Positions 1 through 9,855 of a stretch of 64,000 bases of DNA are shown piece by piece. Under the pieces are notes generated by a model, which saw nothing but the letters and a program-made list of their open reading frames with translations, was not told the DNA's origin and made no database searches. A program made the translations under genes and the position numbers. The stretch is from assembly GCF_003583725.1 (NCBI RefSeq), contig NZ_QXTF01000004.1, positions 124,001 to 188,000 on the forward strand, written 5' to 3'. Source of the DNA: Sphingomonas edaphi. GTDB taxonomy: Bacteria; Pseudomonadota; Alphaproteobacteria; Sphingomonadales; Sphingomonadaceae. Each line of letters begins with the position of its first letter. Position 1 is the stretch's first letter.

Positions 1-1
1 A

Positions 2-766
2 GCATTCCCGGGCGCATTTGCCGAGCGCGTCGGGCGCATCGTGGAGGCAGACGGCGGAACCCTGCTCCTTGACGAGATCGGAGCGCTTCCTAGAGAAACC
101 CAGGCTCGTCTCGACCGCGTCCTCGCGACAGGCGAAGTCCGGCCAGTAGGCTGCAATGGTTCGCACTCCGTCGACATTCGATTGATTGCCACCTCCAGTC
201 GGCCGCTTCCCGACGACTTCGATGCAAACCTTGCAGAGCGGATTGGAGCGACGACGGTGACTCTTCCCCCGCTTCGCGATCGAAGCGGAGATATCCCGGG
301 TCTTGTTCGACACTTGCTCACGCGCTTTGCCGAGGAACCCGGCATGGGCTCGCTCTCGATCAGCAATGACGCGCTAGCAGTCCTAATGCGCTACGGCTGG
401 CCTGGAAACGTCCGGCAACTCGCCGGCGTGCTGTTCCGGGCGGCCTTGCAGGCGAGCGGCAACTCGCTCACCGCCGAGGACTTCCCGCACATCGCGATCC
501 AGTCGCGTTTCTCTGGTCGGCGAAGCGACGTTTCTCCGGACATCGGCAAGACTTCAACAGAAGCGGCGGTCTCCGGTGGGCAGGGCGTGACGCTCTATCG
601 CCAGGACGGGCATCTGCGCACGCTTGAAGAGATTGAAGCCGATATCATCCGGTTGGCGATCGGCCACTATCGCGGCCGCATGACCGAAGTCGCGCGTCGT
701 CTCGGGATTGGGCGCTCGACCCTTTACCGCAAACTGGGCGAACTCGGCATCGACACCGCGGCCTAA
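2..766 (+). CDS. AAA+ / Fis-type transcriptional regulator, 5' truncated
   Basis: The reading frame is open from base 2, so the gene starts outside the window; the GTG at 41 is an internal valine. Visible are the end of the bEBP-type AAA+ domain (Walker B-like LLLDEIG, sensor-like PPLRDRSGDIP, WPGNVRQL) and a C-terminal Fis-type helix-turn-helix (EVARRLGIGRSTLYRKLGEL). In family members the loop before Walker B reads GAFTGA; here bases 11-28 read GAFAER and the following spacer is shorter than in NtrC. This suggests that sigma-54 contact may be lost or altered. The stop overlaps the convergent folP stop by 4 bp. The receiver or sensory domain, if any, is not visible. Confidence 0.85.
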   Translation, partial: AFPGAFAERVGRIVEADGGTLLLDEIGALPRETQARLDRVLATGEVRPVGCNGSHSVDIRLIATSSRPLPDDFDANLAERIGATTVTLPPLRDRSGDIPGLVRHLLTRFAEEPGMGSLSISNDALAVLMRYGWPGNVRQLAGVLFRAALQASGNSLTAEDFPHIAIQSRFSGRRSDVSPDIGKTSTEAAVSGGQGVTLYRQDGHLRTLEEIEADIIRLAIGHYRGRMTEVARRLGIGRSTLYRKLGELGIDTAA

Positions 767-1821
767 CGGCGGGGCGTCAGCGCGGCGTCCCTAAGACCTC
801 TCCAGACCTTCAGTGCCTGCACCGTCTCCGGTACGTCGTGCACCCGGACAATCTGCGCCCCCTGCTCGACCGCCTTCAAGGCGAGCGCGATACTGCCCGC
901 CAGGCGCTGATCGGCTGGAGCCTCTCCTGAAAGTGCACCAATCATCCGCTTGCGGCTTGCGCCAAGGACGATTGGACAGCCGAGGCCATGAAAAAGAGCC
1001 AGGCCGTTCATAAGTTCGAGATTGTGAGCGACGGTCTTCCCAAAGCCAATGCCCGGATCCACGAGGATTTTGGTCCGCGAGATCCCGGCATTTTCAGCTA
1101 CAGTGATGCGCTCTTCGAGCCACTTGAATACCTCGACCAGTACGTCGTCATATCGGGGCGCATCCTGCATTGTCGTGGGATCGCCCTGATGATGCATAAG
1201 GACAACCGGGACACCGGACTTTGCGGCAACGTCAGCTGACTGCGGATCCCAGAGCAATGCTGACACGTCGTTGATGATGTGAGCACCTGCTCCAACGGCC
1301 GCGGACATGACGCCGGACTTGCGAGTATCGATGGAAACAGCGTTTCCGCCGGCCGCCAGTTGCTGAATTACCGGCAGGACGCGCTCTATTTCGTCGCCCT
1401 CCCAGAGTTCACTTGCACCTGGACGCGTGGATTCTCCGCCGACGTCGATAATCGCGGCGCCTTGTGACGCCATGACGGCGCCAGCCTCAGCCGCAGCGGA
1501 AGCATCGACATACGATCCGCCGTCCGAGAAGCTGTCAGGAGTGGCATTGATGATGCCCATGACCTGCGGCTGATCGAGCCTCACCGTCCGCTCACCCAAT
1601 TGCAGCGGAGTACGATTGGCCGTGATGCGCTGCCAATCCGTGTTCAGCGCATCATCGAAGCGACTTTCGATGCCCTCCACCGGCACCAATTCGCGCGAAC
1701 CGTCCGCATGGATCAGTTCAACTTGAGCAAACCAGTTCAGCCCCCCAGCGAGCCGGGCGACCTTTCCATCGTGGCCGAACGGGGAATCGACGAAGCCCGT
1801 AGGCCGGATAAGCGTGCGCAT
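763..1821 (-). CDS. folP: Dihydropteroate synthase
   Basis: Condenses p-aminobenzoate with dihydropterin pyrophosphate in folate synthesis (cytosolic). Signatures are MGIINATPDSFSDGG and IDVGGESTRPGA, then a DPGIGFGKT loop and a GASRKR motif near the C-terminus. At 352 residues it is about 70 longer than a typical DHPS; the extra part is N-terminal, before the first strand (the MGIINATPD motif starts near residue 87). The extension has no motif I recognise. It lies 6 bp after ccrM on the same strand and is probably co-transcribed with it. Confidence 0.95.
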   Translation of the reverse strand: MRTLIRPTGFVDSPFGHDGKVARLAGGLNWFAQVELIHADGSRELVPVEGIESRFDDALNTDWQRITANRTPLQLGERTVRLDQPQVMGIINATPDSFSDGGSYVDASAAAEAGAVMASQGAAIIDVGGESTRPGASELWEGDEIERVLPVIQQLAAGGNAVSIDTRKSGVMSAAVGAGAHIINDVSALLWDPQSADVAAKSGVPVVLMHHQGDPTTMQDAPRYDDVLVEVFKWLEERITVAENAGISRTKILVDPGIGFGKTVAHNLELMNGLALFHGLGCPIVLGASRKRMIGALSGEAPADQRLAGSIALALKAVEQGAQIVRVHDVPETVQALKVWRGLRDAALTPRR

Positions 1822-1827
1822 AGGTTG

Positions 1828-3153
<1,326 letters not shown>

Positions 3154-3163
3154 TGGGCCAAAT

Positions 3164-3784
3164 TTATTCAATCGAAAGGGTTATCGTTCCCTCGAGCCGC
3201 TCTCGCACACGCCCGAAGCTGCGCCGATGAAGCGGCGTAACTCCGAGCGCATCAATTGCGCGAATGTGCGCCGGTGTCGGATAGCCCCGGTTCGTCTCCC
3301 AGCCATAGCCTGGATAGGACTGGGCGTGGTCCGCCATGATCCGGTCGCGTGTGACCTTGGCGACGATAGACGCGGCTGCAATCGATCGGCACTTGGCATC
3401 CCCGGCAACGATCGCCTTCGAAGGACGCTGCCAGCGCGGGGTGGCGTTGCCATCGACCAGCACCCAGGCCGGCTCGAAACCAAGAGCCTCGACGGCGCGG
3501 GTCATGGCCAGCATTCGGGCCCAATAGATGTTGATCTGGTCGATCTCTTCGACCGAGGCCATGCCAACCCCGATCCGGGCGACCTTCTGCAGCCGGCCGT
3601 AGATGGCTTCACGGGTTTCAAGGTCGAGCTTCTTGCTGTCGTCGATCCGGCGCGGAAATTTTTCGCGGTCGAGGACGACTGCTGCCGCGACAACTGGGCC
3701 TGCCAGAGGTGCGCACCCTGCCTCGTCCACCCCCGCCAACGGCATGGGATATGGTAGCTCAAGCTTGAAACAGGGCCGCTTCAT
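3164..3784 (-). CDS. rnhB: Ribonuclease HII
   Basis: Cleaves RNA in RNA-DNA hybrids and at single ribonucleotides in DNA. The 206-residue protein has the first catalytic Asp-Glu in AGVDEAG, then DDSKKL, a later catalytic Asp in VLVDGN, and IVAKVTRDRIM. The so-called GRG motif that follows DEA in characterised enzymes and contacts the ribonucleotide reads GCA here (DEAGCAPLAGP), a clear departure confirmed from the bases at about 3715-3730. The gene is upstream of ccrM on the same strand with a 196-bp gap, and 62 bp after the thiD stop. Confidence 0.93.
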   Translation of the reverse strand: MKRPCFKLELPYPMPLAGVDEAGCAPLAGPVVAAAVVLDREKFPRRIDDSKKLDLETREAIYGRLQKVARIGVGMASVEEIDQINIYWARMLAMTRAVEALGFEPAWVLVDGNATPRWQRPSKAIVAGDAKCRSIAAASIVAKVTRDRIMADHAQSYPGYGWETNRGYPTPAHIRAIDALGVTPLHRRSFGRVRERLEGTITLSIE

Positions 3785-3846
3785 CGATCGTGATGATTAT
3801 CGAGCGCTTGGCGCGGCGGCCAGTAGCACGTTGAAAATTTTGTGGA

Positions 3847-5016
3847 TTAGTCGGTGAGCCGCCACGGCGGGAAGCGCCGCGCTTCGCCCGCGCGATACAT
3901 GAAAATCGTGTTGCCCGACGGATCGCGCAGCCGCGCCTCGCGCCACATCCAAGGCTGATTGCGGGGTCCGTGCTCGAATGGAATCCCTGAGCGGGCGAGC
4001 CGCTCCACTCGTTCATCGAGATCATCACATTCGAAATAGATTGCGACCGTTTCGCCGATCTCGGCTTCCGGATCGCACTGGACCGAGAAAGTGGCAGCGC
4101 CAGCTTCAAATCGGGCATACTGATTTTCCGGGCTGTCGACGATCTGCTTGAGGCCGAGCCGGGAATAAAAGTCGACCATCTTGGGATAATCTTTGCCGGT
4201 CACGGTGACCTGGTTGAGGCGCAACCCCAATCCGGTATCGAGCCGGACGGCCTGCTGACCGAGGGGGCCATGCCCCTTTCCCAGCCCCGGAGCTTCGTGC
4301 AGCGCCATGCGCACAAAGAGCCTCGCCCGCTCCACGGCTTGCGAGAGAGAAAATCCCGCACCAAGATAAAAGGCGATCGCGCTGGCTAGCGTACAGCCCG
4401 TCCCATGTGTCGAACTGGTCTCGATGCGCTGGCCTTGCCAGCTGGTCATATTATCTTCTTCGATGAGCGCGTCTGCGAGAGCGTCGCCCTCTTCATGGCC
4501 GCCCTTGATCAACACGGCCGAGCGATGGTCCGAGACAAGCTTCAGGGCGCCGGCGACCTCGTCCTCTTCACCGGTGAGCCTGCGAAGTTCCGGCAAGTTG
4601 GGCGTTGTGATCGTCGCGACGTCCATCAGCTTTCCGAACGCCGCGATCGTTTCATCGTCGGCGAGCGTCGCCCCGCTGGTCGCAACCATGACGGGATCGA
4701 ACACGATCGGCACATTTTCAAGGCCAGCGAGCCGTTCGGCGATGTGTCGTGCCGTGAAGGGCGAGCCAATCATGCCGATTTTCACCGCGTCCACGCCGAT
4801 ATCGGCGATGACCGCGTCGATCTGCGCGAGCACCGTTTCGGTCGGCACCGTGTGAACGGCGGTCACACCTTGCGTATTCTGGGCCGTCACCGCCGTGATC
4901 GCCGTCATGGCATGCCCACCAAGCATGGTGACCGTCTTGATATCGGCCTGGATGCCTGCCCCTCCGCCCGAATCGGAGCCGGCGATAATCAGGATACGAG
5001 GCGTCGTCGCTGTCAT
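3847..5016 (-). CDS. thiD: Hydroxymethylpyrimidine (phosphate) kinase fused to a C-terminal VOC domain
   Basis: Residues 1 to about 265 are a complete ThiD kinase: IAGSDSGGGAGIQADIK at the N-terminus, MIGS, DPVMVATSG, and the catalytic HGTGCTLASAIA loop. It phosphorylates HMP and HMP-P in thiamine synthesis. The remaining ~120 residues (from about LRLNQVTVTGKDY) look like a glyoxalase/VOC module (FYSRLGL, RDPSGNTIFMYR). ThiD alone is about 265 residues, so this is a genuine in-frame fusion. The ATG at 5016 is preferred over an upstream TTG at 5022. It lies 25 bp after the glmM stop; no THI-box riboswitch fits in that gap and no other thi gene is nearby. Confidence 0.9.
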   Translation of the reverse strand: MTATTPRILIIAGSDSGGGAGIQADIKTVTMLGGHAMTAITAVTAQNTQGVTAVHTVPTETVLAQIDAVIADIGVDAVKIGMIGSPFTARHIAERLAGLENVPIVFDPVMVATSGATLADDETIAAFGKLMDVATITTPNLPELRRLTGEEDEVAGALKLVSDHRSAVLIKGGHEEGDALADALIEEDNMTSWQGQRIETSSTHGTGCTLASAIAFYLGAGFSLSQAVERARLFVRMALHEAPGLGKGHGPLGQQAVRLDTGLGLRLNQVTVTGKDYPKMVDFYSRLGLKQIVDSPENQYARFEAGAATFSVQCDPEAEIGETVAIYFECDDLDERVERLARSGIPFEHGPRNQPWMWREARLRDPSGNTIFMYRAGEARRFPPWRLTD

Positions 5017-5041
5017 GAGCAACGGCTATAGCGGCAAATGC

Positions 5042-6376
5042 TTAAGCAGCCGCAACTGCCTCACAAATTCGGTCCACCACCCGTTCGACCAGATCCGGAT
5101 CGTCACCTTCGGCCATGACGCGAATTAGCGGCTCCGTTCCAGACTTACGGATTACCAGCCTTCCACGGTCACCCAATTCACTTTCAGCGCCCGAAATCAC
5201 GGCTTTGACGCCATCATCTTCCAACGGCGCGCCGCCGCTGAACCGCACATTCTTTAAGAGCTGGGGAACCCGCTCGAAGATGTGCAGCACCTCACTCGCA
5301 GGCTTGCCGCTCTCAACGATTGCCGCCAGCACCTGGAGCCCCGCAACCAAGCCGTCTCCGGTCGTCGCATAGTCGCTCAAGATGATATGGCCCGACTGTT
5401 CACCCCCAACGTTGCATCCGGTCTTCCGCATCCCCTCGAGCACATAGCGGTCACCCACTGCGGTCCGATGAAGTGCCAATCCCTCGCCCGTCAGCTTCCG
5501 TTCCAGCCCCAGGTTCGACATGACCGTTGCGACGATGCCGTCGCCGCGAAGCGACCCCCGTCCCTTCTGCGACAAGGCGATGAGCGCCATGAGCTGGTCG
5601 CCGTCGACCAGTTCGCCATGTTCGTCGACCACGATCAATCGGTCCGCGTCACCGTCCAGGGCAAGCCCAAGATGGGCACCCGAAGCAACGACCGTTTCGC
5701 GCAGGACATCAGGAGCCGTTGAGCCGCAACCCTCGTTGATGTTCAGGCCATTAGGCTTGGTGCCGAGCGCGACAACTTCAGCGCCCAATTCCCAGAGCGC
5801 TTCGGGCGCGACGTGATAGGCAGCGCCATTCGCGCAATCGACAACCACTTTGAGGCCATCGAGCCTGAGATGATCGGGAAACGTCGACTTGGCGAAGTGG
5901 ATGTACCGGCCGCGTGCATCCTCGATCCGCTTGGCGCGGCCGATCTTGGGCGCGTCGATCAGCACCGCCGGCTCGCCGATCATCTTCTCGATTTCCATCT
6001 CGGCAGCGTCGGACAGCTTGTAGCCGTCGGGGCCGAACAACTTGATGCCGTTATCAGCAAACTTGTTGTGGCTGGCCGAAATCATCACGCCGAGGTCGGC
6101 ACGAAGTTCCTTGGTCAGCATGGCAACCGCAGGGGTTGGCATGGGCCCAACCTGGATGACGTCCATGCCAACGGACGTAAAGCCGGCGACCATTGCCGAC
6201 TCCATCATGTAGCCCGACAGGCGAGTGTCCTTGCCGATCACGACGCGGTGACGGTGGTCGCCCCGCATGAAAAAAGCGCCTGCGGCCTGCCCTACGCGCA
6301 TGGCCGTGTCAGCGGTCATTGGGGTGACGTTGGTGCGCCCCCGAATCCCGTCGGTTCCAAATAGTTTACGTCCCAT
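5042..6376 (-). CDS. glmM: Phosphoglucosamine mutase
   Basis: Converts glucosamine-6-phosphate to glucosamine-1-phosphate for peptidoglycan and LPS precursors. The 444-residue protein starts with [13 protein letters not shown], has the phosphoserine loop [12 protein letters not shown], the metal-binding DGDADR, and a C-terminal phosphate-binding [13 protein letters not shown] chose the ATG at 6376, because the frame upstream has no family similarity and overlaps the preceding gene; an AGAGG lies about 10 bases before this ATG. It starts 10 bp after the NnrU-like stop. Confidence 0.95.
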   Translation of the reverse strand: MGRKLFGTDGIRGRTNVTPMTADTAMRVGQAAGAFFMRGDHRHRVVIGKDTRLSGYMMESAMVAGFTSVGMDVIQVGPMPTPAVAMLTKELRADLGVMISASHNKFADNGIKLFGPDGYKLSDAAEMEIEKMIGEPAVLIDAPKIGRAKRIEDARGRYIHFAKSTFPDHLRLDGLKVVVDCANGAAYHVAPEALWELGAEVVALGTKPNGLNINEGCGSTAPDVLRETVVASGAHLGLALDGDADRLIVVDEHGELVDGDQLMALIALSQKGRGSLRGDGIVATVMSNLGLERKLTGEGLALHRTAVGDRYVLEGMRKTGCNVGGEQSGHIILSDYATTGDGLVAGLQVLAAIVESGKPASEVLHIFERVPQLLKNVRFSGGAPLEDDGVKAVISGAESELGDRGRLVIRKSGTEPLIRVMAEGDDPDLVERVVDRICEAVAAA

Positions 6377-6386
6377 GGCGACGCCT

Positions 6387-7070
6387 CTAGCCGAAAAGGA
6401 CCCAGATTCCAGCCGGTCGATAGCCCAACGCGCCGTGAGCCCATGTCGCCGCCAACCACAGCAGCGTTCCGCCAATGAGTGCAAAGGCGTCTGCTGAGTG
6501 CAGCCCCTTCCCATAAGGTACGAAGCTCGTACGAGCGCGGTAGTCATGCCAGATTTGGCCGACTAGCCGTTCTTTCTTGGCATCCTGCAGCCGGGCACCG
6601 ACCAACGCCAGAATGGCGATGGCAGCTGAGAGGACCAGACTGGCAGGAGTCGGATTAACGATGGCGTGAACCAAGGCCCAGAGCGCGAAGCCCCACATCA
6701 TCGGATGTCGTGTAATGGCGTAAACGCCGTTCGGATCGTCAAATGATCTGACGGGCTTACCGGGTCGGGGAAACGCGGGGTTGCGCCGAAGCGAACCTAC
6801 AAACAACACGGACCCCAGCCACATCAAGACCGTCGCAGCCCCGAAACCTGCACGGCCAGCATTCCACAGCGGCTGAGGAGCCTCGGCAGACGCTTCAGGA
6901 TAGGCCCAGATCATCCAGCCGAGCGTGCCGAACGACACCACGGTGTACGCTAGCGTAAAGCCTCGCTCTCCTAACCGGGCGACTATTGGCGCACGTAAGG
7001 GATGCGACATGAGGAAGTGCGTGCCGACGAAGGCGATCGATGCCAGCGCAAGGATCGCCAGCGCCGTCAA
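6387..7070 (-). CDS. NnrU-family integral membrane protein
   Basis: The 227-residue protein has about six hydrophobic segments and the family motif [13 protein letters not shown] in the middle. The fold is related to isoprenylcysteine methyltransferase-type membrane proteins. NnrU was named for a denitrification locus, but here it sits between an amidohydrolase and glmM with no nitrogen-oxide genes nearby, so the role is unknown. The start is a TTG that overlaps the stop of the preceding amidohydrolase (TTGA), implying translational coupling. Confidence 0.8.
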   Translation of the reverse strand: MTALAILALASIAFVGTHFLMSHPLRAPIVARLGERGFTLAYTVVSFGTLGWMIWAYPEASAEAPQPLWNAGRAGFGAATVLMWLGSVLFVGSLRRNPAFPRPGKPVRSFDDPNGVYAITRHPMMWGFALWALVHAIVNPTPASLVLSAAIAILALVGARLQDAKKERLVGQIWHDYRARTSFVPYGKGLHSADAFALIGGTLLWLAATWAHGALGYRPAGIWVLFG

Positions 7071-8455
7071 TGCCTGTAAGCCTCCGGCAGTGCGCCGCGT
7101 TCCAGCGTGCGATAGCGATCCCTTAGCTTCGTCTGGTGATTATCAAGGGGCTGCCTGACGCCGTCGATCCACACAGCTTCCGGCGCTGACGCAAGCTCCA
7201 GCGGATCGCCGGACCAGATAACGACATCGCCGCGTCGCCCACGCGCCAAGCTACCGATTTCGCCGCCGAGACCAACTGCCTCTGCGGGCTTCGAGGTGAT
7301 CATCGCAAAGGCTTCGGCCCAGCTTACACCGGCAGCGCCAGGGATCTTGCCAAGCGCGACGAGGTTGCCGGCATATTGGCGCTGATTGCGGACGTAGCGA
7401 GTGTCGTTGTCATCAATCATGCCAATCGCAACCTTGACGCCTGCTGCGCGCATGCGACCGACATTCGACTGGGTCGCGGCCAGCATCTCAAAGCTTGCAG
7501 GCAGGTCATTGAGTGCCGAGGCAATGACCCAGACACCGCTCTCTGCGATGCGATCCGCTACGGTCCAGCCCTCGGTTGCACCGACGAGCGCAATACGCAG
7601 GCTCGGAAACTCGCGCCGGAGGTCGAGCACGTTCAGGATATCCTTGGCGCGTTCGACATGGACGATCAGCAATTGCCTCCCACGAACCACAGGGACAAGC
7701 GCCGCCGCGTCGAAACGCGTCAGCATCACGTCATCGGTCCGGCGCGCATCCCTGCTCAGTAGTTGCGGGTCCTGCCGCTCTTCGTAGGGGACTTCGTCCG
7801 CCTGACGTGCGGCCGATGATCGCCCAGCGATGGGGTAACGCAGTCCGCCAAGGTCTCTTGCTTCGCGGAGCGCGTTCCGGAACAACACGAACGCTGCCGA
7901 CCGCGACCCACCGGCACGATCTGCCCCGCCCTCGCCCAGCTCAACGAACTGGAATGCTCGGGCGCGGAGCACCGCATCCATGTCATCGGCAGTATCGATC
8001 ACCGCGCCTTGGCCGGCGAAGATGCTTCGCCCCGCCACGGGAGCGACGACCGCGCGAGTTACGCCGTCGGCGCGGCTGACCGCGATCGTCGAAGCCTTGG
8101 GATTGATTGCCGGAGCTACGTCGATCGCAGCGCTGAAGGGACTATTGCGGGTTTCGGTGTCGTCCGAGCCATCCGCGCCAAGGTCCACTTCAGACAGTCC
8201 GAGGCGAGAAAAGCCCGCAACGATACCAGGAGTTACCCATTTACCGTTGGCGTCGATCACCTCGGCATTTGCTGGAACGGATACCCCGCTACCCGCGGCG
8301 ACCACTCGGCCGTTGCGAATAACGACAGTACCGCCGGGCATGGGATCGGAGCCGTCGCCTAGGGCAACGATGCCGTTCGTGATTGCGACGGTTTGCGGCT
8401 GAAGCGGCGCAGCGCTGGCCAGCAATGCTGAAGCGGTGAGAATGAGACGTTTCAT
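7067..8455 (-). CDS. Secreted amidohydrolase-like protein lacking metal ligands
   Basis: The 462-residue protein has an N-terminal signal peptide (MKRLILTASALLASAAP) and the beta-sandwich and barrel layout of amidohydrolases (VTPGIVAGF, later GRRGDVVIWSGDPLE). The HxH expected after TPGI is replaced by AGF, the first barrel His region reads GATEGW, and the usual HSDDP region reads MIDDND. A normal metal centre is therefore unlikely. The frame is intact, so it is not a simple pseudogene. It overlaps the next gene upstream, a complete amidohydrolase, by 4 bp (ATGA); I infer a heteromeric partner or binding role. Confidence 0.8.
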   Translation of the reverse strand: MKRLILTASALLASAAPLQPQTVAITNGIVALGDGSDPMPGGTVVIRNGRVVAAGSGVSVPANAEVIDANGKWVTPGIVAGFSRLGLSEVDLGADGSDDTETRNSPFSAAIDVAPAINPKASTIAVSRADGVTRAVVAPVAGRSIFAGQGAVIDTADDMDAVLRARAFQFVELGEGGADRAGGSRSAAFVLFRNALREARDLGGLRYPIAGRSSAARQADEVPYEERQDPQLLSRDARRTDDVMLTRFDAAALVPVVRGRQLLIVHVERAKDILNVLDLRREFPSLRIALVGATEGWTVADRIAESGVWVIASALNDLPASFEMLAATQSNVGRMRAAGVKVAIGMIDDNDTRYVRNQRQYAGNLVALGKIPGAAGVSWAEAFAMITSKPAEAVGLGGEIGSLARGRRGDVVIWSGDPLELASAPEAVWIDGVRQPLDNHQTKLRDRYRTLERGALPEAYRH

Positions 8456-9855
8456 TTCACGTCTCCCTCGCCCGGCTGACCGAGCTCGAAATCGCTAACC
8501 GGTCGAAGCTTCGGATTGCTGGCGTCATACATAAGCGCGCCGTCAATCCAGACACGAGCGGGCCGAGTGTAAGCACTGAACGGGTTGCCGTTCCAAAGCA
8601 CCACGTCGGCCATCTTGCCGGGCTTAAGGCTTCCGGTCTGATTAAAAATGCCAAGCGAGCGGGCCGGATTGGCGCTAAGCCAGGTCCAGGCTGTAGCCTC
8701 GCTGATATCGATCCCTGCCCGGCGACCGGCGGCAATCGCCTTCGCGGCTTCCTGGTTCAGACGTTGGATGCCGTTAGGGTCGTCGGAGTGAACGATCGCG
8801 CAGGCCCCGGCATTGTGGACGTACGCGATATTCTCGTTGATGGCGTCGTAGCTTTCCATCTTGAAGCCGTACCAGTCGGCCCAAAGCGCCCCGCAAATGC
8901 CGTTCTGACGCATCAGGTCGGCGATCTTGTACGCCTCGACGCCGTGCTGGAAACTGGCGATCTTGTAGCCAAATTCCTTGGCGACATCGATCATGATCGC
9001 CATTTCGTCGGCACGATAGCAGTGGTTGTGGATTGCGATCTCGCCATCCAGCACACCGCGCAGCGTATCCATGCCAAGATCGCGGACGGGGATTTCGCCA
9101 CCGGCCCGCTCATACTTGTCCCACTTGCGGTCATATTCCCGGGCCTTGGCCCAAGTCTGCCGAACCGAAGCGATATTACCCATACGGGTCTGCGGCATCT
9201 GCCCCTTGGACCCGTACACGCGCTTCGGATTCTCACCGCACGCCATTTTGAGACCATACGGGGCGCCGGGGAACTTCATGCCCTGAACAGTGCGCGCAGG
9301 GACATTCTTGAGCGTGACCGAACGCCCGCCAAACAGATTGGCCGATCCCGGAAGGATCTGGAGGGCGGTCACGCCGCCATTCGCCAGGGCCCGTGAGAAG
9401 CCCGGATCCTGCGGCCAAACGCTATGCTCGGCCCAGACCTCAGGACGCGCCGGACCCGTTGCCTCGTTGCCATCGCTCAATGCCTGAACACCCGGCGAGG
9501 GATAATTTCCGAGGTGACTGTGGACATCGATAATGCCGGGCGTCACGTAGCGAGCGCCTGCGTCAATGACTTGTGCACCAGCAGGCGCCGCAATTTCCGG
9601 GCCGCCTACGGCTTGGACTTTTCCATCCGCGATAAGGATTGAGCCGTTATCGATCCGGCCGCCCTCACCGTCGAGGATCGTGGCGCCGCGAATGAGGGTC
9701 GGTACTCCCCCGTAAGGCTGGTAAGTTGAGGGGAACGGATCCTTGTTGATGCGGATCGCGCCTGGCTTCTGCTTCTCCTGCGTCGAGCAGGCGGTGAGCC
9801 CCGCGACAGCGATAATCGCTGCCGCGAGGCTCTTCATTCCCCCATTTACGCGCAT
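8452..9855 (-). CDS. Amidohydrolase lipoprotein (imidazolonepropionase-like)
   Basis: A 467-residue metal-dependent hydrolase. The signal sequence ends in lipobox LTAC, so it is probably a lipoprotein. Metal ligands are visible: VHSHLG after TPGIID, Lys in YGLKMACGEN, IHNHCYRADE, FQHGVEA and HSDDPNG. It is probably periplasmic and acts on a cyclic amide or dipeptide; the substrate is not predictable. The ATG at 9855 overlaps the stop of the POT transporter (TGATG) and has GGAGAGG about 10 bases upstream; an ATG at 9837 would give a shorter signal peptide. The link to a peptide transporter fits peptide or amide scavenging. Confidence 0.88.
   Translation of the reverse strand: MRVNGGMKSLAAAIIAVAGLTACSTQEKQKPGAIRINKDPFPSTYQPYGGVPTLIRGATILDGEGGRIDNGSILIADGKVQAVGGPEIAAPAGAQVIDAGARYVTPGIIDVHSHLGNYPSPGVQALSDGNEATGPARPEVWAEHSVWPQDPGFSRALANGGVTALQILPGSANLFGGRSVTLKNVPARTVQGMKFPGAPYGLKMACGENPKRVYGSKGQMPQTRMGNIASVRQTWAKAREYDRKWDKYERAGGEIPVRDLGMDTLRGVLDGEIAIHNHCYRADEMAIMIDVAKEFGYKIASFQHGVEAYKIADLMRQNGICGALWADWYGFKMESYDAINENIAYVHNAGACAIVHSDDPNGIQRLNQEAAKAIAAGRRAGIDISEATAWTWLSANPARSLGIFNQTGSLKPGKMADVVLWNGNPFSAYTRPARVWIDGALMYDASNPKLRPVSDFELGQPGEGDVK

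Noticed and set aside
6377-6547. N-terminal extension of glmM (57 residues)
   Set aside because: It has no GlmM similarity and overlaps the NnrU-like gene; the canonical start with AGAGG is at 6376.
7067-8455. Calling the ligand-less amidohydrolase a pseudogene
   Set aside because: The frame is complete, with signal peptide and coupled start; loss of ligands alone does not show decay.
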